64,000 nt of DNA, from NCBI GenBank assembly GCA_963565915.1, contig OY751489.1:4154001-4218000 (forward strand). The letters are read 5' to 3'. Under the pieces are notes generated by a model. The model saw only the letters and a program-made list of their open reading frames with translations, made no database searches and was not told the DNA's origin. Of the stretch, positions 1-9,225 are shown in pieces. The position numbers and the translations under genes are program-made. Position 1 is the first letter of the stretch, and the number at the start of each line of letters is the position of its first letter. The stretch is from Entoloma clypeatum. Lineage: Eukaryota; Basidiomycota; Agaricomycetes; Agaricales; Entolomataceae.

Positions 1-112
1 AAGCCATGCTCATCATCAGTTTGATCCCTAGGAGTCGTCCTAGTTCTCTGAAGACCTGAGAAGCGAATTGTGGTCCTCTGTCAGACAGAATAGAGTGTGG
101 GAGTCCGAATCT

Positions 113-1221
113 TCAGTACACATGGTCCAAATAAAGTTTGGCGGTGAGGGTCGCATCAGTGGTTTTGGTACAAGGGATGGAAATTACCCCCTTTGTAGAA
201 CCATGGTCTACTACGACCATGATACTGTCACATCTGTTGCTCTTGGGCAGATCCGTGATGAAGTTGATCGTTGTCTGAGAGAATGGTCTGGCGTCTTTTT
301 GTGCCTTGATCGGCATCAATCCAGGGTTTGTGGGGTGTGTGTTGATTTTCATTTGTTGGCAGGTTGCACATCCTCCAACATAATTTTTGACAAACATGTA
401 CATTCCTGGCCATCAATAGTTTTGTCTGATCAATTCCAAGGTTTTTAGATGTCCCAGATGTCCACTTGGTAGGGAGTCATTATATCATTTTGTTATTTCC
501 CAGCGCAGGGTCTCATCTGGCAGTACGTAACATCTGTCGCGGAAGAATAATATCCCATCTTCTGTCCTCCATTCTGATAGATGGGATTTAATCAGCAGGG
601 TCCCTGATTCTTTCAGGGCGGTGATGGCTTGCGAGAAGAGCTCATCATTCTTGGTTGCTTTTAGAATATCTCCTTGCAGTTCAAGGTCCACTGTTTTGAC
701 AAAAATGTCATCTGGTAAGACAATAATGTCTTCATTGTCGGTATCTTCTTCGGGTATGTGGTCCGGTCACCTTGACAAGGCATCCGATTGGATCATTTTT
801 GCTCCTGGGGTGTGTACCAATTTTAGCTCAAACTTGGAGAAATACAATCTCCACTGTGCTTGTCGTCTGTTCAATTTCTGGGGTTCCCGGTAATATGTCA
901 AATTCTTGTGATCTGATAGAACAACCGTTGGAAATGGTGATCCAAGGAGGTAATGCCTCCAGGTTTCCAGTGATCGGATAATTCCCAAGAGTTCCCGATC
1001 ATAAATTTCATAGTTTGATCTTGTTGGCGCAGTACTGCTCCTGTCACCCATTTGGATGCATCAGATTCTATGATGAATGGTTTGTCAGTGTTTGGCATTA
1101 ACAATACCGGTGATTCCGCGAATTTGTCCTTTAACATGTCAAATGCCGTTTGGCAGTCCTCATTCCATTCCCCTTCCTGATCCTTCTTGGTCAGATCATT
1201 CAGGGGTTTGGCAATGTCCAA
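113..1221 (-). pseudogene. gypsy copy A RNase H and integrase region (broken)
   Basis: Four pieces in shifting frames encode the end of Pol. The RNase H piece near 1221-900 contains IIESDASKW and continues after a frameshift as [11 protein letters not shown] and [10 protein letters not shown] (1051-767). Next come the linker to integrase (691-485) and the integrase zinc-binding and core start (403-113), with [10 protein letters not shown] and FITDLPKS. The frame is lost again near 113. A stop separates this region from the RT at the motif NFY-stop-RFIG, where Ty3/gypsy elements normally have NFYRRFI, consistent with CGA mutated to TGA. Confidence 0.85.
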
Positions 1222-1239
1222 GTAGTGTCCAATAAACCT

Positions 1240-2345
1240 TCAATAGAAGTTTCCAGGTCCGGGGAAGGATCTGACCTGCTTCACAGTCATGGGTTCTGGC
1301 CATTTTGCTATTCCAGATAACTTAACAGGGTCCATCATGATTTTGTTTTCTTTGATAATGAGTCCGAGGTATTCGCACTGCCTGACTCCAAATTCGCATT
1401 TTTCCATGTTGAGATGGAGGTCATTCTCTATCATCTTTCTGAGTACATGGAGTGTCCGTTTGGTGTCATCTTCATCATTGACTGAGAATATGAAGATGTC
1501 GTCCAAATAAACGAGTAACCATCCTTCTTCAAGTTCTTCTTTGAAGATTTCGTTCATCATCACCTGGAAGGTGGGTGGCATGCCTGCCAGTCTGAAGAAG
1601 GCAACCAAGGGTTCGTACAACCCTTGATTGGTTTTGAATGCAGCCTTCCATTCATCGCCAGGTTTGATCCATATGTTGTTGTATCCCCAACACATGTCCA
1701 GTTTAGTGAAGACCTTTGCTCCTTTTAGTTTGTCCAGTAAATCTCTGACCAGGGGTAACGGCTATGCGTACTTTACCATTCCTTCATTCAATCGCTGAAG
1801 TCTTGACATGGTCTGAGTTTATCCGAGTCCTTTTTAGCCACGAAGAAAAAGGGTGATGCCATTGGTGATTTTGAGGGTCTGATGTACCCCTTTCGAAGGT
1901 TCTCATCAAGGAATTTGTCCAATTTTGTTTGTTCTTCCGGTGACAAAGGATAAACCTTACAGTCTTTCGGGGTGAAGTCTGGTTTTAAGTCAATTGCATG
2001 GTCCCACGGTTTGCGTTCCGGTAATCTCTCAGATGCCGTTTTCTCAAACACCTTCCGATACTGATCGTATTGTCCTGGTAGTTCTTTCTTCAGTCTGTCC
2101 GTGGTGTCCATATTGTGTGAGAGTTTCTGGGAGATCAAGGTTTTGGCTTGGATCCAAATATCCTCAATGGGTTCGTCTGTTGTGACATATGCCCCGAATA
2201 GGTTGAGGTCATCGTCTGATCCTTCATCTATCCTTTTCAAGATAGGTCCATTTGCCGGTAGAGCCTTCTTTTTTTGTTTAAGGGTCTCTTCATCATCAAT
2301 TTCTTCTATCATCGCATGGATTTTTTGTTCAGGTTTTTCTTTCAT
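1240..2345 (-). pseudogene. gypsy copy A reverse transcriptase (broken)
   Basis: The part at 2345-1788 carries the linker and RT start, including [18 protein letters not shown]. The part at 1695-1240 carries WGYNNIWIKPGDEWKAAF, the catalytic LVYLDDIFIF box and the NFY end. Between them a frameshift after RPCQDF and an in-frame TAG interrupt the conserved segment just before the first catalytic Asp block. The same two lesions are present in copy B. The family is clear from motif order; the enzyme cannot be made from this copy. Confidence 0.88.
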
Positions 2346-2685
2346 TCATGCTGCAATTGCAATGGGTTTCTTATCTTTTGACACCAAGAGCTCGTCAAAT
2401 TCTTCCTTGTGACTCCTGCTAGGGTCTTCTTGAACCTGATAGTTTTGATATCCAAGGTTCCTTTTTCCCAATCAATCTTTGGGTTGTATTGTTTCAACCA
2501 TGGTAACCCCAAAATGGCGGTTTTCTTTCCAAGTCCAGTGACCAAGAATCTGATGTCGAGTTCTTTGTCATCAATCCAGATCTTCTTCCATGTGCAATGG
2601 GTGATCGTCCCTTCTTTGTTCTTTGTTCTGTCCACATTGAACACACAAATGGGCTTTAGTAACGGAATAAGCTCCATTCGGTTTG

Positions 2686-2697
2686 CTGTGGCGAACT

Positions 2698-2700
<3 letters not shown>
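2686..2700. repeat. 15-bp target site duplication of LINE-1 (left)
   Basis: The sequence ctgtggcgaacttct recurs at 4463-4477. The unoccupied site is present once in gypsy copy B at 31847-31861. Confidence 0.95.
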
Positions 2701-2732
<32 letters not shown>

Positions 2733-4462
2733 TCAACAATTTGTATAGCGGTATACTAAGGGTACAGTCCGCTTGACATAGAGTAAACTACATCGGTCCG
2801 AGGACCTACGTACGCAAGAAGAACAAGCGGCGCAAAGCTCCGTCGAGCTGTTGAGTCCTCGCGCCAGGACGGGGGAGTTTGTTATAAACAAACGCGTTAG
2901 TATGCGCACCCGAATATTCGGCCGCGCGGTACAAGAGCACTCCAACCTTGTGAGGTTGGCCGTTAGCGGCGCTGGGGGGTGTCTGCGCCCTGCCCCCCAA
3001 AGAAGCGCCTGTGCGGTTCTTATCCTTCGATCGCGTTCGCTTGCCAGAGGGGGCTGCACCCCTTTGAACCCAGCGCGCTACCACGCGACTACCGCCGACG
3101 GTTGTGTTGGGCGTTGGACGATCCCGGAAGGCAAATGCCCCTGGGTTATCCATGATAAATTTCCCGAAGACGTCCCAGGTGGGGGAGTTCCTCAAGAAGG
3201 TGGGCATGTCTGGTGGCCTGGTGGGGTGGTGCAGACATTTATAGAAGACGTGGGCGAAGTCCTCGACGGACCCCAGACCACAGTCGCATTGTTCAACTTT
3301 GTCACCGATGTTGAACCTATGTCTATAGTGGCCAATTGGGGCGTGGCTGGTGAGGCCGCGGACCATTTGTGCCGTGAGGGATTGGGAGTGACCCACATCC
3401 TTAAGCCATGTACCGCCCTTGAGATGGGACGGCTTCATACGTTTGGCCCGAGCGTGGTCTTGGCGTCTGACGCACGATCTCGGGAATTGATAGTGTCGGC
3501 CAACATACTTGGGGGACTGGTACAGATTGTCCCAGTCACCGAGCATGTCGTCCGTGAATTGCTTCGTGTTGAAGTCAAGGGATCTGGAGGCCGACTCACC
3601 ACACTCAATGCGAATCGAGGAGGCGAAGTCGTGCACTGCACGGTGGGGTTCGAATCCATGGTCCGAAGAATCGGGGACATGGTGAAAGATGACCTTGGAA
3701 TTCAGACCGGGTTTCTCAAACCAAGGAATCAGGTTACTGATGATAGCAAGCGCAGTTGCCTGCGAGGAGTGGAGATCCGGGTCTGTGGCGCGCCGAATGG
3801 CGTTGACAGAGTCGGTGAAAATATGGATTACTTCCAGTTGAGAGAGACCCCCTAGCAGACTGACCAGGTTCGAGAACCCATGTCCGATAGCTAAGGTTTC
3901 AGTGTCATCAGAGACTGCGAGGCCGCCGGCCGCCCAGTCTTTGTCGATGGAGTGCCCCTTGTGCCAGGTTTCCCAGGCTGCAACAGCTTGGTGGCCCGAC
4001 GAAAGGGAGGGAACTGCCGCGTCAGTGACAATGACGGCGGCTTTGTTGGAGCAGATGTTGGCGTCAAACACCTTGTTAAGGGTGATGAGGCGCGCCTTTC
4101 TGGCTTCGGCACGGTCCTTAGCGGTCTTGCCGCGGATAAGGGTGATGTCGTGAATTACGCGTTCAGGGAATCGGTCGAGGACGCGTTTCCCTGGTTCGTT
4201 GTAGTTATTAAAGGGAGATAGGGGGACAGTCACATTTGCACGGTATGCCCAGATATCAACGAGGGGGGATTTAAGGTTGTACATAAACTCCGGGGAGTAC
4301 CACGGACGCTTGGAGGGGTCATCCTCGTCGCATACCATGACGGTCATGTGTCTGGGTGCAAGGGAGTGCATGCGGACACGGTTTCTGCAGGAGAGCTTCT
4401 TGAGGTGCAAGTGCACCGGAGGCAGGCCAGCAAGTGCTTCGACCGCCCCTGTGGGGGTGGTA
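2701..4462 (-). mobile_element. 5'-truncated non-LTR retrotransposon (LINE) inserted in gypsy copy A
   Basis: A run of about 30 T at 2701 marks the poly(A) end of a minus-strand element. The element carries only the C-terminal part of ORF2 and is bounded by a perfect 15-bp target duplication. Because copy B has the empty site, insertion followed the A/B split. Length is 1762 bp. The RNase H domain and downstream cysteine motif place it near I/Tad-like fungal LINEs. Confidence 0.92.
2806..4416 (-). pseudogene. LINE ORF2 C-terminus: RNase H domain and terminal Cys/His motif
   Basis: A 536-residue open stretch lacks the endonuclease and most of the RT, so it is a 5'-truncated copy rather than a gene with its own start. 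Around residues 120-260 is an RNase H-like fold with VIVTDAA and HIFTDSVNAIRRA. Further on, GHYRHRFNIGDKVEQCDCG followed by HVFYKC matches the cysteine-rich tail seen in I/Tad-type ORF2. The frame is undisturbed to its stop, consistent with a young insertion. An equivalent tail with GHAPIGAYRQRF occurs in the older LINE at 9687-14321. Confidence 0.8.
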
Positions 4463-4477
4463 CTGTGGCGAACTTCT
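4463..4477. repeat. 15-bp target site duplication of LINE-1 (right)
   Basis: Second copy of ctgtggcgaacttct. The gypsy protease reading resumes directly after it. Confidence 0.95.
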
Positions 4478-4738
4478 GATCCAAGAAGGTTCCTCCTGCT
4501 CCTGAGTCTATCAGGGCATTTATCTTTAGTTTTTCATCGATGCTTTCTCCTTCTCCTGACATTGAAATGGGGATTGAAAAAGATTTGTCATTCATGTCGG
4601 CTACAATTACAGGGGATAGGGAGATTGAAAACTGAGCGGGGGCTGACATCGGTACAGGCCGCTTTATTGAAAACCCTGTTTCTCCATCTTGGAGATTAAG
4701 GCATCTTGTTCCTCAATTGGTAAGTCTTTGAAAATGCC

Positions 4739-5820
4739 TCAGATATGGGCATATGCGTCGGAAGCTTTCTTGAACATGTTGTTCGCAACCAGGGTTTTTC
4801 CTCCTTTGTGTGCATCAGCACGGTGTCCTGCCTGATGGCAGATGAAGCACAACCCCTTTTTGAAGGGGTCGTCTCTCTCTTCTGCAGTTAGCCGGTCAAT
4901 GTCCATGGCATTTGGGTCTGGGACGAAGTGCGTGTTCTGGGGTGCAGGGTTATAGTTAACCTTGAACTTCTTCTTTCCCCCATCAGGTCTAAGCCTTTGA
5001 GAGACTGCCTTGGCTCTCCTCCACTGGTTGTCCAATCTGGACGCTGTGGTGTACCATTCATCAACTGTTCCTGGGACCTTGTCAAGGCCCAAGATCTTGC
5101 CTCAGAGCGCGTGTGGCAACACCTCCATGAAGTAATCTTTGAGGGATCGCTCCTCTGTGATCAAACTCTCTGCAACCCATAGTTTGAACTTTTCTACAAA
5201 TTCGTCGGCTGTCATGCCCTCCATCTTCTGTGTTTTCATCATAGTCAACGCGTCTCCTTCTTTGTCAACCAGGGAAAATGATTTCCTCAGTTTTTCGATA
5301 AAGTCCATGTACTTCGGGTACACGGTTACTCCGGCGGTGGTGATGTCCCTGTGCCAGGACTCCTTCCATGGCCCGGCAGTTCCTCCTTTCATGTATGAGA
5401 CAGTGAAGAGAATTTTCTTCTTGTCAGAGTTGTAGATGTCATCGTTCATTTCCAAATATAAGTTTGCGTTGAACAAAAATTCTGACAGTTTTCTGCTGTC
5501 TCCATTGAAGATCGCCGGCGGGCTGATCTTGATCTCTTTGTCTGGGGTTCTTGCCTGAGAAGTCATTTCTACAGGTGCTGGTTTAACTGGGGTGTCTGGG
5601 GTCTTTGGTGCAGCAACAGCAACAGCTGGCAGTGGTTGGATTCGTCTCGGGAAGAGGCAAGAGGGTGTTGTGGGATTGACTGGTACAAAAGAGGAGGTTA
5701 CTCTTCTGTATGGTGTGATGGGTGCGTCAACGAACTCCTGTTCATCTTCTGAGTCAGACGAGACTCCAAAGGTTGATTGTCGGGGAGGAATCTTTGCGTC
5801 TAAAACTGCGGTGGGTTGAC
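4739..5820 (-). pseudogene. gypsy copy A Gag with CCHH-type zinc knuckle (two internal stops)
   Basis: The Gag frame is open from about 5820, without a clear start codon; an ATG at 5566 is the first good one. It runs through a proline-rich segment, the Gag domain and DPNAMDID, then a knuckle CFICHQAGHRADAH in which the last Cys is His. Two in-frame TGA codons, near 5102 and 4739, lie between well-conserved stretches and are shared with copy B. Both are readily explained by CGA changing to TGA. Gag would form the particle shell and package element RNA. Confidence 0.82.
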
Positions 5821-5830
5821 AACATAGATC

Positions 5831-5840
5831 AGCTTGACCT
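5831..5840 (-). other. gypsy copy A primer binding site, self-complementary to its own LTR
   Basis: Two bases inside the LTR end lies AGCTTGACCT on the + strand, so the element RNA reads AGGTCAAGCT. The reverse complement occurs in the LTR at 6059-6050, exactly where transcription should start. There is no TGG start as expected for tRNA priming. This arrangement matches the self-priming known for Tf1/sushi elements. Confidence 0.6.
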
Positions 5841-5842
5841 TT

Positions 5843-6360
5843 TGTTACGGCGATAGCCTACAATCGGTGCAAGGTCCTAGTCACGTGGGTTCGTACTGTT
5901 TCCACACAAGTCCCTCAGTAGGACGACTTGATCAAGATCAGCGAGTTCCTCAAAATGACGACTCAGTTCGGGGTCTGGCAGAGCTAAGTCCTTGCAAGGC
6001 ACTTAGTTGGAGAGCGTTCAAAGAATAGACAAGTAAGCGTTGTATGCCTAGGTCAAGCTAAGGACCTCTACTCTAAGGTTACAGGTCTTATATACGTTAT
6101 CCTATGGCTATAAATAAGCCATTGGTTAGATAAATGTTTCAAGGGGGCTGTGGCATAAGAGTCAGAGATAAGGCCTCAAGGCCATGAGTCAAAGATAACA
6201 AGTGAAAATGGGGAATAGTCCAAGTCAGTGTGAGTCATAGCACTGATAGAGGGCACACGTGTCCCAGGGTTGTCGGAGTTAAGTGAAACAGGGTTTGATA
6301 AGAATTGAGGGTCGAGGGGTCATGTGAAGGTGCATAGGGAGAGGGTGAAAAAATGTAACA
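5843..6360 (-). repeat. gypsy copy A LTR (518 bp)
   Basis: The repeat starts TGTTACGG and ends TGTAACA on the + strand, giving the inverted ends TGTTAC/GTAACA expected of an LTR. The homologous LTR in copy B (33227-33744) is also 518 bp. Gag lies directly to its left, so this is the 5' LTR of a minus-strand element. The sequence right of it belongs to a DDE transposase gene. Confidence 0.88.
6050..6094 (-). promoter_or_regulatory. gypsy copy A core promoter: TATA box and predicted RNA start
   Basis: On the minus strand TATATAA (6094-6088) lies 35 nt upstream of the AGCTTGACCT segment (6059-6050). That segment is complementary to the primer site and is preceded by TCCTT. The spacing suits RNA polymerase II initiation at the A. 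The chromovirus LTR has the same geometry, including TCCTT before the start. Confidence 0.55.
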
Positions 6361-6666
6361 GTGTCCTTGTCATGGACAATGCCCAGATTCATCATGACGA
6401 CCTTATTATTGAACTTGCCGACCGCTTCAGTATGTCCTATATAATTTGAGGTCTATTTCTCATCATCGGCAATCATGTGCCAGGTGTTTGTATTGACTAT
6501 CTTCCCCCATATTCATCTGACTTGAACCCAATTGAAGAAGCCTTTTCCAAAATAAAACATTTTCTTTGTTGCCATCAGGACTACTACCTTGCAACTGAAG
6601 GTGATGGTATACTTTATGATGCATATGAGATATTAGAGATCATCACACCCGACAATGCAGATATTA
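6361..6666 (+). pseudogene. DDE (Tc1/mariner-IS630-like) transposase, C-terminal fragment with intron
   Basis: The frame reads VLVMDNAQIHHDD (second catalytic Asp) up to 6429. A 54-nt intron follows (6430-6483, GTATGT...CCAG), then YLPPYSSDLNPIEEAFSKIK with the third catalytic residue. Splicing joins the two parts seamlessly; unspliced there is an in-frame TGA. The gypsy element cut off its N-terminal part, and a Tc1 element inserted at 6665 removed its end. A matching N-terminal piece is at 29330-29620 in copy B. It would have moved an older DNA transposon. Confidence 0.8.
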
Positions 6667-6879
6667 CAGTGCCTCACAAAACTGATTCAATGTTTGTTCC
6701 TTGTTGAATACCTTCAAGATAACTCTGCAAAGAATACCAATTGAATTAAACCTTTGGTATATAATTGAAAGCCCTACTTCAGGGCTTTCAGAATATAAAG
6801 GAATCATATGATTTAGATCAGAATCCATGGAGATATGATTAAATTAAATCAGCAACTCATTGAATCAGTTTTGTGAGTA
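6667..6879 (+). repeat. Tc1-1 left terminal inverted repeat (213 bp)
   Basis: The repeat starts with the motif CACAAAACTGATTCAATG after CAGTGCCT and ends with the same motif inverted (CATTGAATCAGTTTTGTG), so each repeat is bounded by inverted copies of one 18-bp word. It pairs with 8067-8279. Confidence 0.88.
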
Positions 6880-7028
6880 CCTATGGCAATTATCAGGATC
6901 AAATGCTTCACTGGTTTTATGGTAACCAGTTGTCATGACTTACTGATGGAACTTGAATAGAACCCTGATGGGTTGTCAAGGAAAGTTGTATAAGAAGAAT
7001 CCAACCTCAACAGCCTCCATAATTAATC

Positions 7029-8039
7029 ATGCGCCCTATCTCCTCTTCCCATAAGGAAAACATTCTTTCTCTGGCCTCCAATGGTCACTCCACTCGTCAT
7101 ATTGCCTCTAACCTGGGTGTCAGCCAACCAACTGTCTCCAGAGTGCTTCAGAATCTTCTTCCTCATCGCAATCTCTCTTCTGGTGGTCGTCCATCCAAGC
7201 TTTCTCCCACCAACACATGAAACATACTTTCACAAATCGCCTCAGGGAGAGCCTCCAATGCTGTGCAGGCTACCAAACACATCAACACTGTCATCTCCAA
7301 TCCTGTCTCCCCAGAAACTGTGAGAAGGGTTCTCAGAAAACATGAATTCAAGGCTGTAACAAAGAAGAAAAGACCTTTCTTAAAGGCCATACATCGGAAG
7401 AGGCGGTTGGCATTTGCTATGAAGCACAGGGAATGGACAGTGGAGGACTGGAAGAGGGTCATTTGGTCAGATGAGACCAAAATCAACAGGTTTGGGTCAG
7501 ATGGCAAGGAATGGGTCTGGAAAAAGAAGGGTGAGGGGCTTATTGAAAGAGAGGTTCAGGGCACAGTCAAGTTTGGGGGAGGAAATATTATGGTTTGGGG
7601 TTGTATGGGTTGGGAAGGTGTGGGGAGACTTGCAGAGGTTGAGGGGAGGATGGATGCTGATCAGTATGTGTCCATTTTGGAGGACAATTTGCTGCCCAGC
7701 ATGGAGGAGAGTGGAATCTCTGAAGAGGAGATCATTTTTCAGCAGGACAATGACCCCAAGCACACCTCCAAGAAGGCCAAAAAATGGATGGACAGCGAGA
7801 ATATTGCTCTGCTGGATTGGCCTGCACAGTCCCCAGACCTCAATCCTATTGAACACCTCTGGGTTCATATTAAAAGGAAGTTGAATGAATATCCAACACC
7901 ATCCAAGGGAGTCTGGGGGGACAGAGCAGCAGAGGTGTGGAATAATATAGAGCCAGAAGTGTGTCAAAACCTGATAGAAAGTATGCCAAGAAGGGTAGAG
8001 GCAGTAATCAAAGCTAAGGGGGGTAATATCAAGTACTAA
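7029..8039 (+). pseudogene. Tc1-like DD34E transposase with in-frame TGA
   Basis: One frame of 336 codons, the usual Tc1 length, is interrupted only by TGA at 7218-7220. The N-terminal part has a helix-turn-helix (STRHIASNLGVSQPTVSRV). The C-terminal part has WSDETKINRFG (first Asp), FQQDNDPKHTS (second Asp) and SPDLNPIEHLW (Glu). There are 34 residues between the second Asp and the Glu. The stop lies between the DNA-binding and catalytic parts and is present at the same codon in all four copies in the window. It probably replaced CGA. The enzyme would cut and join at TA sites in the nucleus. Confidence 0.9.
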
Positions 8040-8066
8040 AGTATAAAATACTGTATTTATTGTACA

Positions 8067-8279
8067 TACTCACAAAACTGATTCAATGAGTCCCTGGAGT
8101 AATTTGATCATATATTGATCATTTGTTATGGGAATTACATAATTATTGCAGATTCCGAGAGTCCTGAAGCAGGGCTTTTAACCAGGTACCAATACCTTCT
8201 TTTGATTGGCATTATTTGCAAAGTTATTTTGAAGGTATTCACAAAGTAGCAAACATGGAATCAGTTTTGTGAGGCACTG
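8067..8279 (-). repeat. Tc1-1 right terminal inverted repeat (213 bp)
   Basis: Inverted partner of 6667-6879 with the same outer and inner 18-bp words; the two repeats differ at several bases between these words. Confidence 0.88.
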
Positions 8280-8667
8280 TAGTTCACAGGGGTTGTGGAA
8301 GGGAGGAAGTCAGAACATACTGGTTTTTGTGTTTGATGGAACCCATGATGCACTGTTTATCATGATTTACAGTGTGTTTTGATGTATCATTCACTTCCTA
8401 CCATACATAGATCATGTATCTAACTGTATATATACTTACTAATAGCTTCTAAGTATCTCTACATATATTAAGACTTATTTTTGGAACTCATGGTGCCACG
8501 GTTTACGTCAACAGCACGAGTTTTTACGACACACATTGCTCAGCAGTCAATGCTGAGCATGCTTGGCAATTGCCGAAACTCAAACCATAAGTGGACTGCC
8601 AGCAAACGGTTCCCACCCTTTTCTTTTTCCCTCCACTCCATCTGGCCACCACCTCCGCCCAACAACC
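8280..8667 (-). repeat. X-family repeat, terminal segment
   Basis: AT-rich sequence with small inverted repeats around gctcagcattgactgctgag. The same family occurs at 9226-9686 and, inverted, at 15499-15886, and continues beyond the Tc1 element at 23799-24141. It has no coding potential and looks like the end of a non-autonomous element containing the minisatellite; a full element could not be delimited. Confidence 0.6.
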
Positions 8668-8830
8668 AGAGACCGAGACCGATTTTTTGGTTCATATGAT
8701 CTCGAAAAAACTGAACTGGACCGATGCAAGACCGGTGCATCGGTTCCGTTTACCTCAAAGAAGTGAGACTGGACTGGTCTCAACTGGTTTAAACCAATAT
8801 ATTACAAGTAAAATAAGACTAAGGACACAC
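8668..8830. repeat. ACCGGT/CTGGTCTC-rich low-complexity segment
   Basis: Overlapping short words such as gaccgagaccg, accggtgc and actggactggtctc recur. A larger region of the same composition is at 14470-15060. Confidence 0.5.
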
Positions 8831-8845
8831 ACACATCGTACTCCC

Positions 8846-9225
8846 TCAATTGGTCCTCCGTGGGCTCAGCCTGGCCCAATGTGCTCTGGGGCGTGACTTG
8901 ACGCCGTTGGGTGTGAAAGGGGGCCATTGGGCACGTGTCGTGGCAGGTGCACAGTGCCGTACGGCACAAAGGAAGCGTGCTGGGTGTGAGTCGACGGCGT
9001 TGAGGACGCAAGGCAGCCATTGGGCATTAGAGGGGCCGTGGGGCACTAGTCGGGGCAGTTGGGCAAGAGGGGCAGCCGTTGGGGACACGAGGCGGCCGTT
9101 GGGCATGGGTTGATGCGTCGAGGGTGAAGGGATGCCGTTGGGCATGAGTCGGGACCGTTGGGCACAAAGGGACGCCGTTGGGCGGAAGAGAGGGCCGTTG
9201 GAACTTGGGCATGAGTGGTGGCCGG
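8846..9225 (+). repeat. Minisatellite with about 20-bp unit, left array of copy A
   Basis: Degenerate tandem units resembling CCGTTGGGCATGAGTCGGGA. Adjacent perfect spacing of 20 bp is visible at 9130-9200. Copy B (36606-36925) lacks exactly two units (40 bp) relative to this array. Open frames here are by-products of the repeat. Confidence 0.75.

Larger units (their letters stand above)
2342..4649 (-). pseudogene. gypsy copy A aspartic protease, split by a LINE insertion
   Basis: The N-terminal part (4649-4478) contains the active-site motif LIDSGAGGTFLDQKF. The C-terminal part (2685-2342) continues with FLVTGLGKKTAILGLPWL, typical of retropepsin-like domains of Ty3/gypsy. The LINE at 2701-4462 separates them and duplicated 15 bp. 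The uninterrupted counterpart in copy B (32033-30948) is open from protease into RT, confirming the join. Confidence 0.87.
1..6360 (-). mobile_element. Ty3/gypsy LTR retrotransposon, copy A, decayed, left-truncated by the window
   Basis: Reading leftward from the LTR at the right end, the order is LTR, primer site, Gag with zinc knuckle, aspartic protease, reverse transcriptase, RNase H and integrase, which is the Ty3/gypsy order. The other LTR would lie left of position 1. The frame is broken by shared stop codons and frameshifts, and a LINE interrupts the protease (2701-4462). A second copy lies at 29619-33744 and shares most of the disabling changes, so the element was already dead before the block was copied. 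Its right LTR abuts an older DDE transposase gene into which it inserted. Confidence 0.9.
6667..8279 (+). mobile_element. Tc1-like DNA transposon (Tc1-1), left palindrome arm of copy A
   Basis: The 1613-bp element begins CAGTGCCTC, ends GAGGCACTG and is flanked by TA on both sides, as expected of Tc1/mariner. Terminal inverted repeats are about 213 bp. It encodes a DD34E transposase with one shared internal stop. Its left repeat carries bases otherwise seen in the separate remnant Tc1-3 of copy B, so this copy is a recombinant. DNA on its left is a transposase gene and on its right the X-family repeat. Confidence 0.93.
6880..8667. repeat. Left arm of palindrome A
   Basis: This stretch (Tc1-1 body plus X-family sequence) is repeated inverted at 15499-24141, where a copia element interrupts it. 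The X part measures 388 bp in both arms (8280-8667 and 15499-15886), and the Tc1 part 1613 bp in both. The arm ends at the word caacaacc. The further-out X sequence present in the other arm is missing here, replaced by the transposase fragment at 6361. Confidence 0.88.

Noticed and set aside
2851..3855. 334-codon open frame on the + strand opposite the LINE RNase H region
   Set aside because: It is antisense to a recognisable ORF2 domain, shows no domain itself and depends on the GC-rich codon bias of the real strand.
7497..7967. 156-codon frame antisense to the Tc1 transposase (and its copies)
   Set aside because: A mirror of the DD34E coding strand; the sense strand carries the catalytic motifs.
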